The notes under the pieces: model-generated | What the model was told of the DNA's origin: nothing | What the model saw: only the letters and a program-made list of their open reading frames with translations | Databases searched by the model: none | In this document: positions 20,665 through 30,476 of the stretch, one piece after another | Layout: each line of letters begins with the position of its first letter | How positions within the stretch are numbered: the stretch's first letter is position 1 | Translations under genes and position numbers: made by a program | Source of the DNA: Macrothele yani | Lineage: Eukaryota > Arthropoda > Arachnida > Araneae > Macrothelidae | Direction of reading: 5' to 3' | Length of the DNA stretch: 64,000 nt | Assembly: GCA_039090855.1 (NCBI GenBank) | Contig: CM077011.1 | Span: 135,906,749-135,970,748 of the forward strand

Positions 20665-22862
20665 CAGGGACGGCTCCTGCTATGGGGCTGTGGGGCTGCA
20701 GCCCCCCTACCCAAAGCAGTTTTTTTCATGCCGTACCAAGAGAGAAAAGTTTTGTGAACACCGCTGTAAGTTTTCCCAGCATAATGCCACGACTGCAGTT
20801 TTCTGAACTCAACTGGAAGTTTTCCCTGCATAACACCAGGGGGAGCGGGAAGAACGTTACGGACTGCGCTTCTCGTAGCCCCGACGGCTATCGAAACCAA
20901 CTCATGTGGGAAACTCTGCCTATTCCCACATCAGTTCGTTTCCTTTGAATAAAACTTCCCCGGGGACTGCATTCATGGCAGCTCTCGCTAGCAGGGTTGC
21001 TCGCGAATGCAGTCTCTCGTTGGGGGTGGGAATGCATCGCCGGGCCTGTGAGCTTTGTTGATTAATACGGTTCTTGTGCTTCCGAATAAGACATAAAATA
21101 GGGGAATGAATTAAAAATAACGATGAATGTTGAAATAAAGTATTAAATAAAGTACGTTTGAATGTAATACTCAACCAGGTTTTTTTTTCTTCCAATTTTT
21201 GGTTTGTTCCTGCTTTTATTCAACGTAATAATTCTAACAACATTGTTGCTCTCATCTAATAACAAATACTCAGTTGCCGGGACTTTTGCAAAAAAGTTTT
21301 ACTTATATTTTCTCTTCTGGTCAAAATGGACATGTGAACAAGTTGCGATTAACAATAGAGTTCAGTATTGGATAAATTGGAAAAAAAAAAAAAAAAAAAA
21401 AAGAGAGATACTAATTTCTGCAGCGAAATAATTGCACAAAATTGATTTCTTCACTTACCAAGCACAGCGAAATAATTGCACAAAATTGATTTCTTCACTT
21501 ACTAAGCACAGCAAAATTTTCGCTTTTAAACTCACGTTAATTTTTATTCACCAAAAATCATTGAAGTCACTCCACTGGATACATTTTATTTTTCTGCTGC
21601 ATCCCCCTCCCTCCCAAAAACCAGCTGCGCATTTCAATTGAGGTAGTGTACTTAATTACTTTGAAAAGAACATTTAATCAGATATCATTGTTTAGAAAAT
21701 TTACAAAGTTGGTAAATTTTGGAAAACAAATTTTTCTACACTAAATTGTTATCATGATGGCTTCAGAATTAAAACTGGACTGAATATGTTTGCAATCCGT
21801 TTTTATTAAAGAGAATGCCGGTGTGTGAGTATCGCAATAACAACTCATCGCAGAATTCTGGCAGACCCTGCAAAATTCCACAAAATGTTTTTCATCGCCG
21901 TCCAAGTTGCAGTGGTCGGCATCAAGTCGAAGTTTCAAAGGGAGTGTATCAGAAGAAAAAATATTTATTGTCATATTTCTAGGGGTCACAATGAGACACT
22001 TGAGAACGCGTACATGACCTTGAGTGTTTCTCTGCTACCACCGGCACACGCATTAATTTTTTTTAATTTTTTGTCCTTATATATATACGTACAGTATATG
22101 CATGTATATATAATTTGCAACCACTATCAATCCACTGCTGGATGAAAGTCTCCAAGTTTCTTCTTCCACAACAGTCTGCCTTGAGACAGTTTTTTCATGC
22201 TTTCGAATTTCATGTACCCATCTCCCTCTTGTCATCTTCTGGATATTGTTTTTTCCCTTGCTATCCAGTTCAATATTTCAACTCTCCGTCGGTGGTTCTT
22301 TTTTCTAGCAATATGTCCATCCCATTGCAATTTCAGGAATTTTGACCATGTCTTCCACTCTTGTCATTTTCCCGATCCACGAGTTCCTATTTGCATCATT
22401 CCAGGTAACAACAAACATGCATCTCTACATGCTTCTTTCAGTTGTCTGCAACGTCTGTCTGTCTATTTTAGTTGAGGTCCATGTCTGTGCTCCATGCGTA
22501 AGAACTGGAAGGATGCACTGATTAATCAGTTTCTTTTTAAGAAATAATGTATCCGACGAAGTTTTATAGGTAGATTATTTTCTTCATAAATGTGACAATG
22601 TGGCCATCGCTTAATATCTGTCGCCTAATTTAGGTATCGGTACCTTTACATTTTCCCCATCAATCGCTAAATATAAAATCTAAATATTAATTTCTTGTAA
22701 AAAAATGCACTTTCGATCAGTATATATATATTATTGTTATTATTATTATTATTAAACGGACAGCATCAGCACAGGCGCAGTAACTTAGCTTTCGAAGTGG
22801 TATCGTGATATCTACAAAATTGAGATGCAGCCCCCATCTCAGCTTACGACGAGCCGCCACTG
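20665..22862. mobile_element. Nonautonomous hAT nested in the larger hAT
   Basis: The left end is cagggacggctcctgc (20665-20680); the right end, inverted, is cagtggcggctcgtcg (22847-22862). Both ends carry a mirrored block rich in ggggctgcagcccc / ggggctgcatctc. An identical 8-bp duplication, gtatccaa, lies at 20657-20664 and 22863-22870. No transposase was recognised inside. It contains a ~50-bp direct repeat (gcgaaataattgcacaaaat..., 21423-21510) and a truncated RTE copy at 22108-22715. Confidence 0.9.
22108..22715 (-). mobile_element. 5'-truncated RTE LINE fragment, old
   Basis: Reverse complement of the RTE 3' region: gcaaccactatcaatccac corresponds to the start of the 3' end at ~30500, and similarity runs to the region encoding SIDGEKLEI near 22670. 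It is more diverged than the copy at 11605 and has many indels. No target duplication recognised. Confidence 0.8.
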
Positions 22863-23097
22863 GTATCCAATAATGAATAATCTAATCCAGATAGAAGTAG
22901 GTAGTACAAAGATTTGTCAGCTTTCATTTGGTTGCTGAAAACAGGTATTTACAGATCCCGAGGTAGCTAGCTGGAGAAATGCTGGTTGCGAACAGACGCC
23001 ACATGCTCCTTTCCGTTCCAGCGTTTGTAATGCGCAGAGATGCTGGCACTCTGACAGATGCCATGGATTCCTCTGGCGTCACGCCAGATTGGGGTTG

Positions 23098-23240
23098 TGA
23101 TGTCATGGCAGACACTCTGGCGTGACGTCACAACCCCAACTTTGTGGGAAGGCTAGAGCCGGAAGCGAGACCCTCGTTCATTGGATATGACCTTTTCATT
23201 TGCAACAGCTCGGGCATCAGAGAAAGCAACCAATGAATGA
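23098..23240 (-). promoter_or_regulatory. Promoter-like cluster in the hAT 5' region (CRE, ETS, CCAAT)
   Basis: A perfect cAMP-response palindrome, tgacgtca, lies at 23123-23130 with a one-off variant, tgatgtca, at 23098-23105. An ETS/GABP-like ccggaag lies at 23159-23165 and CCAAT boxes in both orientations at 23180-23184 and 23230-23234. The stretch is GC-richer than its surroundings. It lies upstream of the hAT transposase on the same strand, inside the hAT ends, so it may be that transposon's own promoter. Function is inferred from motifs only. Confidence 0.4.
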
Positions 23241-23538
23241 CGCTCGTGCGTCAAAAATGCAAGTTATCAGTTATAACTTGCATTTTGTGTGTTTATTTGG
23301 AAAATAAAGTAATAACTACAACCTTATTTTACTGTTACAAAATAGGAATAGAATACACGAGACATGTACGAACGGTTTTACAATTTTTTTTATCTTCTCT
23401 TCTTCCTTTATGCTTCCACCGCCCCCTTATTTCTACTAAACGCCCCCCAATTGCACCCGAGGCTACTGTTGCCCCCTTGGATCGTTCCAGCACCCCCAGG
23501 GGACTGTATTGCCCACTTTGGGAGCCACTGCACTAAGC

Positions 23539-25087
23539 CATTGGACCCTGGGTACTGGCTCCCCGGTAATAAATAAGGGTGTCTTCCTTCCCCTTTCTAC
23601 TTTGCTTCCGTGTCACTTTCCTATTTGGCACTTTAGTCCAAATCTCCTAGCTTCCTATTTCTAAGGGTTGTTTAAGACTGGGGTCAGACACTCTCTTCCT
23701 AAAATCCTCTACATATGATCTGATCTCTTGAAATTTAAAGTCAGCTTATATGCAGGTCCTGTTTTTTGCCAATATTTAGCTGTTGAACTAGGGAGAACAG
23801 CTTATATGTGAACAGGCTTATACACAATTCTATACTGCAGGGCCACCCTAAGACCCAGGCAAGAGGGGAGCACAATCATGCTGAAGAGAAATGACTATAC
23901 TGTGTCCACAATGATAAATACAAAAGAAAGAACATAAAAAATATTCAGGACTCTGAGGAAGTACTGGCACATCAAGAGTACCTTTTAAAAAGAAAAATAG
24001 CAGGTCTAGAAATGCAAGAGAAACTACATTAAATGATCAGAAGGACTGGATTTTATCCTAGAGCTGGCAACATCAACTGAGTTCTGATGATAGATAGGTT
24101 TATTGCCCCAAAATTGGAGAAGTGATATAATATATACCCATACACCATTTTATATTAAAAGTTTATGAATAATAACATCTAGGAATAGCCATGTTATCCT
24201 TTATTACTAAAACAAAGAAAACAATTTTTAACAGTGCCATATCTAAAGTAATTTTTTGAGCAAAGAATAATTCCTTCAATTTAGAGAATGTGAACAGAAA
24301 TTTAGAGAATATAATATTGCAAAGAATATGTCTTGGCTCAGTTGAAACAACACCAAGAAATTAAAACTACATGAAACTTGTTAGGCCAAAATAAACTCTG
24401 TCTTTCAGGCAACATAATATAGAAACAATACATTTTTAATTTTGCAGCGCTGAGGTACATGCATGTAAAGTAGTTTAACTTGAAAGTCCAATATTTATGC
24501 ATATGAAATCCTATGACACAAATGACAAAGAAGAAGGAATGGTTAATTTTGTCATGACTGCATTTTAATTCTACTGGAAACACATTCATTTAAATATCTT
24601 AGCTTCACTTTACTCAGAGAATCAGATTTAAGTGTCACAAAACTCTGAAAATAACAAAATGGTAAGTTAAGTTAATCACAAGCTTTTTGATGTCTGTCAA
24701 AGCCTATTCCAATAAACTTATTAGAATTCCAGCTTTTAAAATATAGAATAGGAAAATCAAAGAGCACACCAGAAATATCTGGAAGGAATTGAATTAACTC
24801 ACATGAAACAGTAATCTTGATTTAACAGCACCTCTTTGAATTAAAGAAAATAAAACTATTAGTTTATCAACTAAGATTATCTAAAGTGTTAACGTGAATT
24901 TTAGTATTCAGATGTAAAAGCCAACACATTTTCATCTGTTTTTGATAAAAATTTCATCACGACATGGGGGCTTCAATACGAACTGAACTATTATACATTA
25001 GTGACTTTAAGTAACAAAACAAATGAAGCAACAGAAAATAATAGAAATTAGTATCTCACATGTTATACAAATATGTTCAAATATTAC
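23539..25087. other. SINE right half (to ~23580), then unassigned AP5M1 intron
   Basis: The first ~40 bp complete the SINE split by the hAT. At 23838 a block, cagggccaccctaagaccc, looks like a DNA transposon end without a confirmed partner. The rest is AT-rich with nothing recognised. Confidence 0.4.
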
Positions 25088-25184
25088 CTGACAAAATTTT
25101 CACCTTGCTTGCAGACGACACAGAGACTGATTTTGTATCAACATAACATCCACTAATGGTATGACTACTTTGCTTGAAATTAAT
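25088..25184 (-). CDS. AP5M1: AP5M1 internal exon (penultimate)
   Basis: Acceptor atcttttgcag and donor GTAATAT flank it on the minus strand. It starts in phase 0 and encodes INFKQSSHTISGCYVDTKS followed by VSVSSASKVKILS, leaving one base for the next exon. The TISGCYVD block is a conserved strand of the AP5M1 mu-homology domain. An earlier GT after SSASK would break the frame into the last exon; the donor chosen here keeps frame and length. Confidence 0.85.
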
Positions 25185-25194
25185 CTGCAAAAGA

Positions 25195-25228
25195 TAAATA
25201 AATAAATGAATAAATAGATAAATAAATG
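25195..25228. repeat. (AAAT)n-type microsatellite
   Basis: Runs of aaataaat with interruptions directly upstream of the AP5M1 exon acceptor. Confidence 0.8.
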
Positions 25229-25359
25229 TTTCTCATATAAGCAGATACCTTTTAAACTTGAATCTTTTATAATAGCTTTTAAACTTGTATCACTTAGCTG
25301 GTTCTGCAATTATACAACGGATTTGACAAAATTCACTTTTGATATGAGTTCCACATACA

Positions 25360-25487
25360 TGTCTTTTATTTATTTGTGTACCATGAAGGACTGAGAAACC
25401 CAAATTTGTTGGTCATGGGGATCGAAACCGCATCTCTCTGCTCTGGAGTTGAATGTTTTACCCATTAAGCTACACCGATGGAATTTA
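25360..25487 (-). mobile_element. tRNA-derived SINE, second family
   Basis: On the minus strand: gtgtagcttaatgggtaaaa (A-box region), then ggtttcgatcccc (B box), a short body with cagtccttcatgg, and an AAATAAATAAA tail. It resembles a tRNA gene over ~70 bp but lacks a closed acceptor stem, so it is a SINE rather than a tRNA. Confidence 0.75.
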
Positions 25488-25499
25488 TCACTGCAACTT

Positions 25500-26610
25500 T
25501 ACCATCTTGACACATGCTTCACCTCTGTAATACGTCACAGGACAATTGCTTTGTTTTCTTGAAATGAATTGATAACTTAACTGTCTTTCTACAAGTAAGT
25601 GCCAGTATGCACCTCAACACTTTGCCATTTTTTTGTTATGACATATAGTCTCTCACTTTTTCATACTAATGTTGTATCTGACTGCAGAAAGAAAAAAAAA
25701 AAAAAAGATCACAGGGTTTGCAAGCTAAGGTTTGTGTGTGTATGGTTTGTTGCTGCCATAGCTCAAAATCAATTATTGCTATCAAGATAGAATTTAATAT
25801 TTAGGTGTTCTATGATACTCATATGGAGAAGAAAAAGCAGAAAGTTAATAAGACAGAAGGACTTTATTAAGGAAGAAAAGAAGCCAAAACTTTTATAAGG
25901 ATGATCATTGAAGCACAGTACCAGCACTTAAAATGTTACATATGGTTAGTTGATGGTACTAATTTAATTAATATTGATGCTATGTGCTGTATGCGATCTG
26001 CTGTCATATAACACTAGATTTCACACCGACAGTTCCCCAAAAGAGCCTGAACACAGATAAAACTGGTCAGCATGTCTCAAAACCAGTTTGTCATATGCCA
26101 TTTTACTTGTATGATAACAGTTTTGTGATTGCCTCTTAAACTGAATTGAATGAGGAAAAACAAATTTCAAGGGAAAGATGGGTGGTAATATTAAATACTG
26201 AATTCGAGAGAAAAATGTTCCTTACATTATAAGCAAATCTGCCATATAAAACATCCCAGTCTCTGAGCTTAGTTGTGGTGCAGTTCTAACTAATCATACT
26301 TTCTAAATGTTGTTTGATCAGCCTGCATTAAAGCTAGTAAGTTCACATTTGTAGATGACATACTTCTAGTTTGGGGTGGAATCATGTTCCTAAACTCCAA
26401 GACAACGAATTTATTCCTCATTCTGTGCCCTTTTTTTAAAAATCAGAATGAAAAAAAAAGAAGCAAAAACAACGTTACTTTGGGGGCTCTGCAGCATTGT
26501 GGGTGCCCACACTTTGGCTTTGTAGGCTTCTTTGTAAACCCACCCCTGTATGCACGTCATGTGTATATTTCCTCACTATAGTAAAAATACACCAGTTTAA
26601 GAAAAACAGA
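25500..26610. other. AP5M1 intron, unassigned
   Basis: AT-rich with short A-runs. No exon or element end recognised. Confidence 0.4.
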
Positions 26611-26614
26611 CTAA

Positions 26615-27178
26615 AACATTAAAAGAATACTTTAAATCGTCATCACACGCATAAGTTACGTTGAAAATTACAAGCGGAACGCTTTGGTAGCGACTTTTAC
26701 CTTCATCAACCATGGAATGAGACACGTGGTAAAAGTGTCAGTTGTTGCCAGATTTCAAAATCGCTTTCCAAATAATAGGGATGCTAAAAGGTGCATCAGT
26801 ATTGCAGGTGTTAGGGGTAAGGTAGATTTCGATGCTTTCGTGGTACCTGAGGGCATGCCGATTGCTGAATGGGGCGATCCGCTTAACATTGTGCCAATCG
26901 GTAACCGTGGACGTATCGCTGATGGTTAAAATTGAAAGGGAGGTGAAACGGCTGCCTTTCTTAACATCAGCGATATGCTCTATCAATCGCCGGTTTATGC
27001 TGCAGTAAGTACTACCAATAGTGGGTAATGCCTGTGGAAGTGTTGATAGGGATAGAGTAGACACCTTGTAACTCTAGGGGTTTATTAAGATCTCTGTCTT
27101 TAAGGATGAGGTTGAGAATATGTGGTGGTTTGACTGCAATTCTGTAGCCAAAAGACTTGAAAATAGAGCCAACCTTAT
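26615..27178 (-). mobile_element. Penelope-like element fragment (C-terminal GIY-YIG end), left arm
   Basis: The minus-strand translation gives FGYRIAVKPPHILNLILK (linker between reverse transcriptase and endonuclease), QGVYSIPINTSTG (GIY motif), then in a shifted frame TIGSTYCSINRRLIEHIADV (YIG-like motif, Arg and His), ending in IPIIWKAILKSGNN. Order and spacing fit the GIY-YIG endonuclease of Penelope-like elements. The reverse transcriptase is missing. It meets a second copy head to head at ~27178. Confidence 0.8.
26687..26727 (-). ncRNA. Hammerhead-like motif in Penelope 3' region (left, degraded)
   Basis: On the minus strand: GTC, a possible small hairpin tcattccatgg, TTGATGA (26709-26703), A, GGTA-loop-TACC, then AAAG where GAAA is expected. 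Compared with the right copy, the two suggest an ancestral CTGATGA...GAAA. Hammerhead motifs are known near Penelope ends. Confidence 0.45.
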
Positions 27179-27935
27179 TTGCAACAGATATTCTGCTCTT
27201 CAACAAGAATTTCAGAACATCATCAACATTGGCAAATTGCATGGCTTTTCTTCCCTCTTATTACATAGACTAATCAAGAGGTTTGAATCACAGAATAGAT
27301 CTAGTTTACTGCCTGAACCTTCCACCACCCATCAGTTTGTTAGCACTTTGCCCTTTAGCCTGTCCTTTACTCATAAAGTTTGCTCTATTTTCAAGTATTT
27401 TGGTTACAGGATTGCAGTCAAACCACCTCCACATCTTCTCAACCTCATCCTTGAAGACAGAGATCTTAATAAACCCCTAGAGTTACAAGGTATCTACTCT
27501 ATCCCTATCAACACTTCCACAGGCATTAGCCACTATTGGTAGTACTTACTGCAGCATAAACCGGCGAATGATGGAGCATATCGCTGATGTTAAGAAAGGC
27601 AGCCGTTCCCTTTCAATTTTAACCTTCAGCGATACGTCCACGGTTCCCGACTGGCACACTGTTAAGCGGATCGCCCCATTCAGCAATCGGCATGTGCTCA
27701 GGTACCATGAAAGCATTGAAATCTACCTTACCCCTAACACCTGCAATACTGATGCACCTTTTAACGTCCCTATTATTTGGAAAGCGATTTTGAAATCTGG
27801 CAACAATTGATGCTTTTACCACGTGTCTCATTCCATGGCTGATGAAGGTAAAAGTCGCTACCGAATAGTTCCGCTTATAATTTTCAACATAACTTATGCG
27901 TGTGATGATGATTTCAAGTATTCTTTTAATGCTTT
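27179..27935 (+). mobile_element. Penelope-like element fragment, right arm (longer copy)
   Basis: Plus-strand translation: EFQNIINIGKLHGFSSLLLH (end of the reverse transcriptase), TLPFSLSFTHKVCSIFKYFG, YRIAVKPPPHLLNLIL, QGIYSIPINTSTG (GIY near 27489), then after a frameshift CSINRRMMEHIADVKKGS and IAPFSNRHVLRYHESIEIY, ending at a stop after LKSGNN (27810). The 3' untranslated part carries a hammerhead-like motif. It duplicates the left arm in inverse orientation, with ~200 bp unique at the junction side. Confidence 0.82.
27822..27872 (+). ncRNA. Hammerhead-like motif in Penelope 3' region (right)
   Basis: GTC (27825-27827, possible cleavage triplet), an 11-nt segment tcattccatgg able to fold as a 4-bp stem I, CTGATGA (27839-27845, box 1 intact), A, GGTA/TACC stem II (27847-27850 with 27859-27862), GAAT (27863-27866) in place of GAAA, and a weak stem III. 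Only box 2 deviates. The left copy differs at other positions, so an intact ancestor is plausible. Confidence 0.55.
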
Positions 27936-28450
27936 GCATGTTACCTGTTTTCCTGCCAATTCTTCTCACTATGAACAGACTAAAACTAAGCATAAACAGA
28001 TATTGGTAATTATTTTCCTTATAAAGTGTTGCACTGATTTAATTTCGAGTTCACTAACATTGAACACATTAAAACTTTTTAACTTCACTATTAGTTAAGT
28101 TTTTCTGAACAACAGAAAAACTTTCTGTTCAGTCATGTTCTAGATAGGGTAGTCATGGTCATTGGAACAAATGATGCTCCCCCTAACTGCAGGTCAATTT
28201 TCATTGGAAAGTCCATGCTTATTTACTTATTGCCAATAAATGCAGGTATCCGAAATCCTTTCAGGACTCTGCTGAAATACTGATAGCCAGCCGGCTTTGG
28301 GGTTCAAGGTGTCTGATGCAACAATATTTGTTAGTGCCACCCCCCTCAAGTATTTTATGTGTGTGTGCTGGATTGTATGGATTTTCAGTCACATATGAAA
28401 GATATACAAAATAAATTAATAGTCACACACGTGATTCCACGGTCAATGCC
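27936..28450. other. AP5M1 intron, unassigned
   Basis: Nothing recognised beyond short AT-rich runs. Confidence 0.4.
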
Positions 28451-28561
28451 AAAAACATTGCTCCTTTTAGTTTTTAATAAAAACATTGCTCCTTTTAGTT
28501 TTTAATAAAAACATTGCTCCTTTTAGTTTTTAATAAAAACATTGCTCCTTTTAGTTTTTAA
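28451..28561. repeat. 28-bp tandem repeat, four units
   Basis: Four nearly identical copies of aaaaacattgctcctttt followed by agtttttaat. Near-perfect identity implies recent expansion. Confidence 0.92.
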
Positions 28562-29640
28562 TTGTAACAATATTCTATTATGATGATTTGGATTCTTCCA
28601 GTGACAGTAAGACCTTTTATCATCTCCAATCATCATTGCTCATCATCTTAAACTATAATACTTGCAGGGTATTTTTCTTTTTCCATGCCCTCTAGCATTA
28701 AAAAAAAAAAAAAAAGAGACATTCAGCTCGGTGCCACCCTGAACTTGGCGCCCAATGCAATGAACGGCGTGGCTCGTATCACCCTAAAACTGGCCCTACT
28801 GATAGCTATTCCAGGAAGCAAAACATATTTATACAATCATATTTTTTAATTTAGATGACTTATTGGAAATGAAATGACTTTCTGAAGTACAAAAGGTCTT
28901 CTATGAAACATATGATGGATGCAAGAGAAGTTCAAGTTGTGTGCCATGATCACTGTAAACACAGACAGTTTAAGTTGTGTGCCTTTCAACATTTCAACAG
29001 CAAGAAAATCTAACAGCATCAGCAACTTTGATTTAGTAGACAATCTTGCTTTGAACAGTTAACTGTGAGCTTTTCTAGAAGAGAACAACCCAGTGATATG
29101 TATGTATTCAGAATGCAGATCACCTGTGTGTTGTGGTGTGTGTGTGTGTGTATCACCAGTTCGGCACTATTAGCATAAAGCAAAAACTGCATTGGCTTGA
29201 TGACAGTTGAACCAATAAAATGAGATGCATGTTCACTAACAAAACCTTTTACTAATCAATAATCAAGTGTTTCAGTCATGAAGAAACATATGAAGATTAC
29301 ATGAACACTTTAAACAGATCTACTCATACATTTAAAAGCTGTGGCACAATAAAACTGTAAACAATGTATTGCTCATACTTATCCAGCACCATTGTGTTAC
29401 TTAATGTGATATTAAACATTAATTGCAGCATCATTTCAATATATTCAATAGGTTCCCCCAAGTTCTCATTGTACATGAATCACTGACTCAAATGCAGTTA
29501 AACAAGATTTACTCCAGTAACACATGCTATAAACATGGGGAGACGTTCTATGTTATGTCCTTTGTCCTTATGTGAACTACCACTGCAATATGGTTCACAT
29601 AATATAACAGCATTAATGTCAAAAATGTGAATTATCACAA
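28562..29640. other. AP5M1 intron, unassigned
   Basis: Positions 28720-28798 hold a GC-richer block (ggtgccaccctgaacttgg ... ctggccctactg) that looks like a DNA transposon end; its partner was not found. Near 29090 the string gtgatatgtatgtat resembles the tail of the LINE at 43835. Confidence 0.35.
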
Positions 29641-29837
29641 AATGTAGTTAATTGCCACTGCAATGTAGTTAATTGCCACTGCAATGTAGTTAACATATCC
29701 ATAGCAGCATTAATGTTAAAAATGTGCATACGATAGTATGCTTAATAAAATTTATGTGAGCACAATAGTACTCTTAGTAAAATTTATGTGAGCACAATAG
29801 TACTCTTAGTAAAATTCATGCGAGTACCATAGTACAC
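29641..29837. repeat. Two short tandem repeats
   Basis: A 20-bp unit aatgtagttaattgccactgc occurs about 2.5 times (29641-29694). A 32-bp unit beginning cttagtaaaatttatgtgag occurs three times (29741-29837). Confidence 0.85.
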
Positions 29838-29963
29838 TTAGGAAAACGTGTGCCCTTTATGTGCTGCACTGTTCACATGATGCTAATACCAGTGGTAGCA
29901 GCACTACAATGCTACCTTCTACTCAAACTGAGATACTGATGCCATTTGTTACTTAGTGCAAAC

Positions 29964-30420
29964 AATCTTGTGATGTTTAACAATTAGGAAACCTCTTCTG
30001 TCTCTCTCATTGTGAGAGTGGTAAAAAAGTTTTTTTTTTTCATGTTACCACATTAAGTTCACCTTCAACAAGGAGTATTTTTCTGCCTTTCTTTTGGTCT
30101 GGATATTGTTTCCAATTTGTTTTAGAAGAGGTTTCCTAATTGTTAAACATCACAAGATTGTTCTCACTCTCTCAATTGTTGATGGTTATTGAAATTTATG
30201 TAACCTTAATTTCAATAACCATCAACAATTGAGAGAGTGAGAACAATCTTGTGATGTTTAACAATTAGGAAACCTCTTCTGTCTCTCTCATTGTAAGAGT
30301 GGCAAAAAAGTTTTTTTTTTTTCATGTTACCACATTAAGTTCACCTTCAACAAGGAGTATTTTTCTGCCTTTCTTTTGGTCTGGATATTGTTTCCAATTT
30401 GTTCTACATAAATTTCAATA
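29964..30420. repeat. Direct duplication combined with a ~75-bp-arm palindrome
   Basis: About 155 bp (gtgatgtttaacaattagg to tttccaatttgtt) at 29970-30122 recur in direct orientation at 30253-30403. Between them, 30124-30198 and 30212-30286 form a nearly perfect inverted repeat around tgtaaccttaa. The palindrome contains the first ~30 bp of the duplicated unit in reverse. Such a mix is typical of template switching during replication. Confidence 0.85.
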
Positions 30421-30430
30421 ACCATCAACA

Positions 30431-30433
<3 letters not shown>

Positions 30434-30462
<29 letters not shown>

Positions 30463-30475
30463 AGAGATATATATA
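30434..30475. repeat. (GT)n then (AT)n microsatellite
   Basis: A (tg) run of about 28 bp followed by gagagatatatat, adjoining the RTE 3' tail. Confidence 0.9.
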
Positions 30476-30476
30476 T

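Larger units (their letters stand above)
18556..23530 (-). mobile_element. hAT transposon (ZBED5/Buster-like) with a second hAT nested inside
   Basis: The ends are cggaggttcccaaac (18556-18570) and, inverted, cagtggctcccaaag (23516-23530). The 8-bp target duplication cgctaagc/cactaagc (18548-18555, 23531-23538) differs by one CpG-type change. The subterminal regions share CCCCC-rich blocks (ctgccccctggaaa; gcccccttggatcg). The transposase lies on the minus strand at 18850-20620. A second, unrelated hAT has inserted at 20665-22862, between the transposase start and the promoter-like region at 23098-23240. Confidence 0.88.

Noticed and set aside
22924..23115. 63-codon minus-strand frame as a coding exon
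   Set aside because: No family resemblance, and it overlaps the promoter-like palindromic region of the hAT.
23838..28798. A 5-kb DNA transposon bounded by cagggccaccctaag and an inverted cagtagggccag end
   Set aside because: The two ends are only loosely alike and the 8 bp outside (ctatactg and atagctat) do not match, so I do not pair them.
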